Shown: positions 56,860 through 61,768 of the stretch, piece by piece | Layout: each line of letters starts with the position of its first letter | Position numbering within the stretch: the stretch's first letter is position 1 | Assembly (NCBI GenBank): GCA_030530985.1 | Contig: JAUMTX010000006.1 | Span: 32,171-93,938, forward strand | Direction: 5' to 3' | Length of the DNA stretch: 61,768 bases | Origin: Corynebacterium sp. | GTDB taxonomy: Bacteria > Actinomycetota > Actinomycetes > Mycobacteriales > Mycobacteriaceae | Notes under the pieces: generated by a model | What the model was told of the DNA's origin: nothing | The model's input: the letters and a program-made list of their open reading frames with translations, nothing else | Databases searched by the model: none | Program-made: the position numbers and the translations under genes

Positions 56860-58410
56860 ATGGCCAATAAGAAGTCCGATTCCACCCCTAAGGACTCCAA
56901 AGATTTTCCAATTTCCGGTGTAGTTGAGGTTGCCTCCGAGCCACCAGCTCCACGCGCTGCAGTCGAAGAGCAGAAGTCCAAAGCACGCCCAGGCTACCGC
57001 ATGGAAGTCGACCTTCTTGGTGAGCGTGAAGTTCCAGATTCTGCCTACTACGGTATCCACACAATCCGCGCTGTAGAAAACTTCCAGATTTCCCGAACCA
57101 CTATCAACCAGGTGCCTGAGTTCATCCGTGGCATGGTGATGGTAAAGAAGGCCTGTGCCTTGGCCAATAGGCGTCTTCACACCCTGCCTAAGGAAAAGTG
57201 CGATGCCATTGTGTGGGCCTGCGACCAGATTTTGGATCACGGCCGCTGCATGGACCAGTTCCCAATTGACGTATTCCAGGGTGGTGCCGGCACCAGCCTC
57301 AATATGAATACCAATGAGGTTATTGCCAACTTGGCGCTCGAGCACCTTGGATTCCCTAAAGGCCGCTATGACATCATCAACCCAAATGATGACGTCAATA
57401 TGAGCCAGTCCACCAACGACTCTTATCCAACAGGCTTCCGTCTCGGCGTCTATGAGGCACTCACCGAGCTGATTGAGCGCATTGATGCCCTTGAAACTGC
57501 ATTCAATGCTAAGGGCAATGAGTTCGTGGATATCCTCAAGATGGGTCGCACCCAGCTCCAGGATGCTGTGCCAATGACCCTGGGTGAGGAATTCCGTGCC
57601 TTCGCCCATAACCTGGCTGAGGAGCAGACCATCCTGCGTTTGGCTGCCGATAGGCTCCTCGAAGTCAACCTTGGTGCTACCGCCATTGGTACCGGTGTTA
57701 ATACTCCTGCAGGCTACCGCCACCAGGTTGTTGCAACCCTCAGTGAGGTTTCGGACCTGGAAATCAAGTCCGCCCGTGATTTGATTGAAGCCACCTCTGA
57801 TACCGGCGCCTATGTCTTTGCCCACAGTGCGGTGAAGCGTACCGCAATGAAGCTCTCCAAGATCTGTAATGACCTTCGCCTTTTGGCCTCCGGTCCACGC
57901 GCAGGTCTCGGTGAAATTAATCTGCCACCACGCCAGGCTGGTTCTTCCATCATGCCAGCCAAGGTCAACCCAGTTATCCCTGAGGTAGTCAACCAGGTCT
58001 GCTTCAAGGTATTCGGTAATGACCTCACTGTCACCATGGCTGCCGAGGCCGGTCAGCTTCAGCTCAATGTGATGGAGCCGGTAATTGGTGAGGCACTCTT
58101 CCAGTCCATCCGTATCCTTGGTAATGCCGCTGAAGCCCTGCGTGAGAAGTGCGTGGTAGGAATCACCGCAAATAAGGAAGTCTGCCAGGCATATGTGGAT
58201 AATTCCATTGGTATTGTGACTTACCTCAACCCATTTATCGGCCACCACATGGGCGATCTGATTGGTAAGGAAGCAGCCGCAACCGGCAAGTCTGTGCGTG
58301 AGCTGGTTTTGGAAAAGGGCCTGATGGATGAAGCCACACTCAACCAGGTTCTCTCCCCGGAGAATCTTATGCACCCACTTTTTCGTGGAAAGCTCTATCT
58401 CGATAGCTAG
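56860..58410 (+). CDS. aspA: Aspartate ammonia-lyase
   Basis: This 516-aa enzyme deaminates aspartate to fumarate. The fumarase/aspartase signature [15 protein letters not shown] lies near residue 363, with further matches at [17 protein letters not shown] and [17 protein letters not shown]. An N-terminal extension of about 45 residues (Lys/Ser/Pro-rich, ending [17 protein letters not shown]) is longer than in E. coli AspA and is found in C. glutamicum as well. Start chosen at ATG 56860 with AAAGG about 6 bases upstream. It is flanked by two terminators, so it is transcribed alone. The 554-aa antisense frame is a shadow. Confidence 0.96.
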   Translation: MANKKSDSTPKDSKDFPISGVVEVASEPPAPRAAVEEQKSKARPGYRMEVDLLGEREVPDSAYYGIHTIRAVENFQISRTTINQVPEFIRGMVMVKKACALANRRLHTLPKEKCDAIVWACDQILDHGRCMDQFPIDVFQGGAGTSLNMNTNEVIANLALEHLGFPKGRYDIINPNDDVNMSQSTNDSYPTGFRLGVYEALTELIERIDALETAFNAKGNEFVDILKMGRTQLQDAVPMTLGEEFRAFAHNLAEEQTILRLAADRLLEVNLGATAIGTGVNTPAGYRHQVVATLSEVSDLEIKSARDLIEATSDTGAYVFAHSAVKRTAMKLSKICNDLRLLASGPRAGLGEINLPPRQAGSSIMPAKVNPVIPEVVNQVCFKVFGNDLTVTMAAEAGQLQLNVMEPVIGEALFQSIRILGNAAEALREKCVVGITANKEVCQAYVDNSIGIVTYLNPFIGHHMGDLIGKEAAATGKSVRELVLEKGLMDEATLNQVLSPENLMHPLFRGKLYLDS

Positions 58411-58460
58411 GCGCACAACCCCTATTCCTCGGGATTAAGCCCGAGGCACCTAACTACAGC

Positions 58461-58495
58461 AGAAGGCACTATGAGGTTTACTCATAGTGCCTTCT
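58461..58495. terminator. Bidirectional terminator between aspA and the RecB-type gene
   Basis: A perfect 15-bp stem (58461-58475 with 58481-58495) has a five-base loop and sits between two convergent stop codons. A smaller CTCGGG/CCCGAG stem lies just upstream at about 58428-58445. Confidence 0.9.
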
Positions 58496-58507
58496 TAGCG
58501 TTGAGGC

Positions 58508-59326
58508 TTATTCAGATCCTTCATCACTCATGTCATTGGGCCAACCCGGATATACAGGCGGGCGACCATCAAAAGCAGGGCAGTATTCCTTGAAGGAACA
58601 GTAATCACAGAGCTTAGTCACCTTTGGCTCAAAGTAGCCGGACTTACCATCGGCCTCAATATTGGCCCAGATAGTCTTGAGGCGCTCCTCAAAGGCCTCT
58701 AGTTCCAAGGCATGTGGGTAGAGGTACATGGAGTCCTGGACCTTGAGATACATTAGCTGCATATAGGTTGGGATAACCCCATACATGCGCCAATAGGCCA
58801 AGGCATAGAAGGTCATCTGGAATGTCGCATCATGGCTGAAACGAGGAATAGGCTTCTTGCCGGTCTTATAGTCAATAATGCGCACTTCGCCGGTTGGTGC
58901 CACATCCACACGGTCCATAAAGCCCTTGATAGGAACACCATTGCCCAGGGTGGCGTCGATACGCATCTCGCATGCAGTCGCATCGAAAGTTTCAGGCTTT
59001 TCTAGCAGAAAGTAATTGTTGACCATTTCGCGGACGCTAGAAAAGAAGCGGGGAAGTTCCTTCTCTGGAACAGCGACAGCAGCCTCCGGATCGGCCTCAC
59101 AAATCTTCTCCCACTCTTCATCCATAATGGCAAGAGCATCCTGCGGAGTGCGCTTTGGGCGCGGCCACTTATGCATCTGCTCCAAAATAGCATGAGTCAA
59201 AGTGCCCTTAACCTGGGCTTCTGTGCGAGGCTCTGGCAATTTGTCAATAGCGCGGAAGCGATAAGACAAAGGGCAACGCAGATACTCACAAGCACGGCTA
59301 GGGGAGAGTGAAACTTTAGAACTCAT
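58508..59326 (-). CDS. RecB-family PD-(D/E)XK nuclease with Fe-S cysteines
   Basis: This 272-aa stand-alone nuclease domain resembles Cas4 and the AddB C-terminus. It begins SLSPSRACEYLRCPLSYRF with two Cys. The PD-(D/E)XK core is GFMDRVDVAPTGEVRIIDYK followed by TGKKP. A C-terminal CDYCSFKEYC supplies three Cys of a probable [4Fe-4S] cluster. It corresponds to Rv2119 by position. Start ATG 59326, set by TATAGT 7 bases upstream on the minus strand; the frame is open to 59560 but without resemblance. No CRISPR array or cas genes are nearby. Confidence 0.92.
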   Translation of the reverse strand: MSSKVSLSPSRACEYLRCPLSYRFRAIDKLPEPRTEAQVKGTLTHAILEQMHKWPRPKRTPQDALAIMDEEWEKICEADPEAAVAVPEKELPRFFSSVREMVNNYFLLEKPETFDATACEMRIDATLGNGVPIKGFMDRVDVAPTGEVRIIDYKTGKKPIPRFSHDATFQMTFYALAYWRMYGVIPTYMQLMYLKVQDSMYLYPHALELEAFEERLKTIWANIEADGKSGYFEPKVTKLCDYCSFKEYCPAFDGRPPVYPGWPNDMSDEGSE

Positions 59327-59333
59327 AGAAACC

Positions 59334-59339
59334 ACTATA
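59334..59339 (-). promoter_or_regulatory. -10 hexamer of the RecB-type gene, leaderless layout
   Basis: On the minus strand TATAGT is followed by exactly 7 bases and ATG at 59326. Confidence 0.65.
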
Positions 59340-59431
59340 GGGCAGGATAGGGAGACTTTTAGCTTAGTTGAGCCTATTCTTGGCTGACCTGCATATTTGA
59401 TATTTGTTCCCCACATGAAGCTAATCGGCGT

Positions 59432-59437
59432 TAAGAT
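59432..59437 (+). promoter_or_regulatory. -10 hexamer of the M18 aminopeptidase gene, leaderless layout
   Basis: TAAGAT is followed by exactly 7 bases (GGGATCC) and ATG at 59445. Confidence 0.6.
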
Positions 59438-59444
59438 GGGATCC

Positions 59445-60833
59445 ATGAACGATGCAACAGTTTCCGCAAAGCGGAAGGGAGATGGAGCTCCTAAGACAGG
59501 TCGGCGCATGGCTTCGATGAAGCGCATTGACGCGTGTTTCGGCGGGTTGCAATATTTCATTGCAAATTCCCCTTCGTCCTACCATGCAGTTGATTCATGT
59601 ATTGAGCTATTGGCAGAACACGGTTTCAAAGAGTTTCATGAGACCGAGAACTGGGAAGAAAAGTACGCAGAGCACAAGTACGGCTATGTACAGCGCGACG
59701 GTGCCTTGATTGCGTGGATTCGCCCCGATGAAATCACCGAGAATGTGTCCTTCCAGATTGTGGGCACCCATACTGATTCGCCGGGCTTCAAGCTGAAGCC
59801 AATTCCGTTTAGCACGGGTCCTGGTAACTCGAGTGGTTTTACCATGGCGAATCTGGAAGTTTATGGTGGCCCAATTCTTTCCAGCTGGTTTGACCGTGAA
59901 CTCGAGTTTTCCGGCAGGGTGATTGATAAGGAGGGCAATTCCAAGCTCTTCCGCAGTGGCCCTATTGCCCGCATCCCTAATCTGGCAATCCACCTGTACC
60001 GCAAAGATAATGTGGAGATCCACCGTCAGAAGGATCTTCAGGCCATTGTTTCCTCGCAGGATAGCCCAGAGTCCATGGAGCGCTATATTGATGAGAAGCT
60101 GCTCTCCTGGGATCTGATTGCCACACCACTGCAGCCACCGCACCGTTTTGGTTCTGCTTGTGAATTCGTGGCCGCAAGTAGGTTGGATAATCTCAGCAGC
60201 GTGTATTGTGCTCTCACAGGCATTGTTGCGGCCAAGCGCTGGATGATTGAAATGAAGCGCCCAAGCAAGGACTTCGTCATCTTCGCCGCCTTCGACCACG
60301 AGGAAATTGGCTCCCAGACTCGTACTGGTGCAGCCGGCCCATTCTTGGAAGATGTGCTCAGCCGCCTGGCCAGCATTGCGGGTATTGAGGGTGAGGATCT
60401 TCGTGCCGCATATGCCCGAAGCTTCTGTGTTTCGGCGGATGCCGCCCACTCTATTCACCCGAACTATATTGAGAAGCATGACCCTCATACCGCACCTATT
60501 GTTAATGAAGGTCCGGTTATCAAGTTCAATGCGAATCAGCGCTATGCCACGGATCCTGAATCGGCTGCCCGCTGGCTGCGAATCTGCAAGGCACAGAATG
60601 TCCCTGTACAGTACTTTGTAAGCAATAATGATGTGCCGTGTGGTTCTACCATTGGACCAATTACTGCGACTCGTCTCGGTATCCCAACAGTAGATGTGGG
60701 CGTCCCACTGCTCTCGATGCATTCTTCACGAGAGATGTGTGGCGTGTACGATATTGACTGGTTCCATGTTGCACTTACGGGCTTCTTTATTGGCTCTGGT
60801 AAGTACAAGCCTTCAGAAAAGAATTATAAGTAA
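59445..60833 (+). CDS. M18-family aminopeptidase
   Basis: This 462-aa zinc aminopeptidase removes N-terminal residues, often acidic ones in this family. Metal-binding and catalytic segments: IVGTHTDSPGFKLKP near residue 104 (His, Asp), FAAFDHEEIGSQTRTGAAGP near residue 280 (Asp, Glu-Glu), and SADAAHSIHPNY. The C-terminal HSSREMCGVYD supplies the last His. Start ATG 59445 by the leaderless promoter; an upstream in-frame ATG at 59415 is an alternative. TrmI follows after 10 bp. Confidence 0.93.
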   Translation: MNDATVSAKRKGDGAPKTGRRMASMKRIDACFGGLQYFIANSPSSYHAVDSCIELLAEHGFKEFHETENWEEKYAEHKYGYVQRDGALIAWIRPDEITENVSFQIVGTHTDSPGFKLKPIPFSTGPGNSSGFTMANLEVYGGPILSSWFDRELEFSGRVIDKEGNSKLFRSGPIARIPNLAIHLYRKDNVEIHRQKDLQAIVSSQDSPESMERYIDEKLLSWDLIATPLQPPHRFGSACEFVAASRLDNLSSVYCALTGIVAAKRWMIEMKRPSKDFVIFAAFDHEEIGSQTRTGAAGPFLEDVLSRLASIAGIEGEDLRAAYARSFCVSADAAHSIHPNYIEKHDPHTAPIVNEGPVIKFNANQRYATDPESAARWLRICKAQNVPVQYFVSNNDVPCGSTIGPITATRLGIPTVDVGVPLLSMHSSREMCGVYDIDWFHVALTGFFIGSGKYKPSEKNYK

Positions 60834-60843
60834 AGGAAAATAT

Positions 60844-61683
60844 ATGGCATACTCTGGGCCTTTCCAAGCCGGTGACCGTGTTCAGCTAACTGACTCCAAG
60901 CGTCGACATTTCACAATCACCTTGGAGCCAGGCGAAACATTCTTCACCCACAAGGGTGGCATCAATCATGATGACATCATTGGGCAGCATGAAGGCACCG
61001 TCGTGGAGTCCGCCCAGGGTGGCCAGTATCTGTGCTTCCGCCACCTCATGGTGGATTATGTGCTCTCCATGCCTCGTGGTGCAGCCGTCATCTACCCTAA
61101 GGACTCCGCACAGATTCTGGTCGAAGGCGATATTTTCCCTGGCGCCCGTGTCCTGGAAGCAGGTGCCGGTTCTGGTGCGCTCTCCATGGCTCTTCTTCGT
61201 GCCATTGGCGAGAAGGGTGAACTGATCTCCTATGAGATCCGTGAGGACCACCTCGAATATGCCAAGTCCAATGTGGACGCCTATTTCGGTGGCACCCCAG
61301 AGAACTGGGATCTGCGCCTGGGTGATCTTTCCCAGGTCCACCTTTCTGATATTGGCGACAAGCCAGTAGACCGTATCATTCTTGACATGGTTGAGCCATG
61401 GACCTGCTTGGATACTGTTTCTGAGCTTCTTGTTCCTGGCGGTGTGTTCATGACCTATGTGGCCACTGTGCCACAGCTCATGAAGATCATGGAAGGCATT
61501 CGCGAGCAGAAGTGCTTCACTGAGCCAAAGGCATGGGAGTCTCTCGTTCGTGAGTGGAAGGTTGAGGGCCTCGCTACTCGCCCTGAGCACCGTATGAATG
61601 CCCATACCGCCTTCCTGGTTTTGGCACGTAGGCTTGCTGATGGCACCGTTGCGCCACGCCCACAGCGTCGCGTTCGGAAGTAA
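60844..61683 (+). CDS. trmI: tRNA (adenine-58-N1)-methyltransferase
   Basis: TrmI is a 279-aa SAM enzyme that methylates A58 in the T-loop of tRNA. The N-terminal beta-barrel part starts MAYSGPFQAGDRVQLTD. The SAM site is VLEAGAGSGALSMALLRAIG near residue 105, and motif IV is IILDMVEPWTCLD near residue 180. It corresponds to Rv2118c. ATG at 60844 follows AAAGGAAAATAT and starts 10 bp after the aminopeptidase stop, so they share a transcript. Confidence 0.96.
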   Translation: MAYSGPFQAGDRVQLTDSKRRHFTITLEPGETFFTHKGGINHDDIIGQHEGTVVESAQGGQYLCFRHLMVDYVLSMPRGAAVIYPKDSAQILVEGDIFPGARVLEAGAGSGALSMALLRAIGEKGELISYEIREDHLEYAKSNVDAYFGGTPENWDLRLGDLSQVHLSDIGDKPVDRIILDMVEPWTCLDTVSELLVPGGVFMTYVATVPQLMKIMEGIREQKCFTEPKAWESLVREWKVEGLATRPEHRMNAHTAFLVLARRLADGTVAPRPQRRVRK

Positions 61684-61698
61684 GTTACACAAAACTGC

Positions 61699-61704
61699 TA
61701 TAAT
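61699..61704 (+). promoter_or_regulatory. Perfect -10 hexamer at the right edge
   Basis: TATAAT lies 15 bp after the trmI stop and probably drives a gene beyond the window. In related genomes the proteasome-associated ATPase (arc/mpa) follows trmI, but this cannot be confirmed here. Confidence 0.5.
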
Positions 61705-61768
61705 CGGATACGAAAAAAGGGGTATAGGCAAAGGGCGTGTTGGTTTTTTAGCGTATTGCCCCTGCTAG

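Noticed and set aside
56752..58416. 554-aa frame antisense to aspA
   Set aside because: Overlaps the hisG terminator and all of aspA; no resemblance to any protein family.
58508..59326. Cas4-like nuclease as evidence of a CRISPR system
   Set aside because: No repeats, no cas genes nearby, and the position matches the conserved Rv2119-type gene beside trmI.

Overview
The window reads as chromosomal core sequence from a Corynebacterium (order Mycobacteriales, moderate G+C). The evidence is gene content and order. A tkt-tal-zwf-opcA block lies divergent to ctaB. A mptB / ABC / ctaA block lies divergent to sufR-BDCSUT. The acn-acnR pair sits beside an NlpC/P60 gene and hemH, and a PEBP-pyrD-lipoprotein-uppP-mshC-metH-hisE-hisG stretch follows. 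From memory, the last three groups match the Mycobacterium tuberculosis Rv1456-Rv1478 and Rv2118-Rv2140 neighbourhoods. The species cannot be fixed from the sequence alone. No phage, plasmid, IS element or CRISPR array was seen.

Layout. 1-5550 (minus): pentose-phosphate operon tkt, tal, zwf, opcA (the last cut by the window edge). 5831-6745: ctaB (heme O synthase). 7185-13064 (minus): an LAXTG-anchored surface protein, ctaA (heme A synthase), a two-gene ABC exporter and the mannosyltransferase mptB. 13434-19700: the Fe-S assembly operon sufR-B-D-C-S-U-T. 19748-21727 (minus): an unknown secreted protein and alanine dehydrogenase. 21845-27565: an ABC-F ATPase, a glutamine amidotransferase, and acn with its repressor acnR. 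27854-34113: a small membrane protein, a RipA-type cell-wall hydrolase, coproporphyrin ferrochelatase, two conserved unknowns, an HTH protein and a DedA-family protein. 34192-34277: tRNA-Leu(GAG). 34440-37914: a heterodimeric ABC exporter whose two ATPase domains are degenerate in complementary ways. 37924-49160: PEBP protein, pyrD, LppL-like lipoprotein, uppP, secreted trypsin-like protease, mshC (mycothiol), FNT channel, metH. 49168-54802: an MFS exporter, a degenerate HNH-family protein, a probable structured RNA with terminator, and a glycerophosphodiesterase/MFS pair. 54877-61683: HAD phosphatase, hisE-hisG, aspA, a RecB-type nuclease, M18 aminopeptidase and TrmI.

How the genes connect. 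Much of the window concerns carbon flow and NADPH (pentose phosphate pathway, aconitase), respiratory heme (ctaA, ctaB, hemH) and Fe-S supply (suf, with aconitase and SufR as clients). It also covers envelope construction (mptB, uppP, RipA, sortase substrate) and low-molecular-weight thiol and methyl metabolism (mshC, metH).

The clearest cross-window regulatory signal is a precise promoter layout. Eleven start codons sit exactly seven bases after a -10-like hexamer, which predicts leaderless mRNAs. Other candidate control sites are a SufR-type operator at sufR, an AcnR-type operator at acn, and two unexplained perfect palindromes (13228-13246 and 21816-21834). The most unusual protein-level observation is the single-site ABC exporter at 34440-37914. 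I did not find a wholly new multi-gene system that I could defend.
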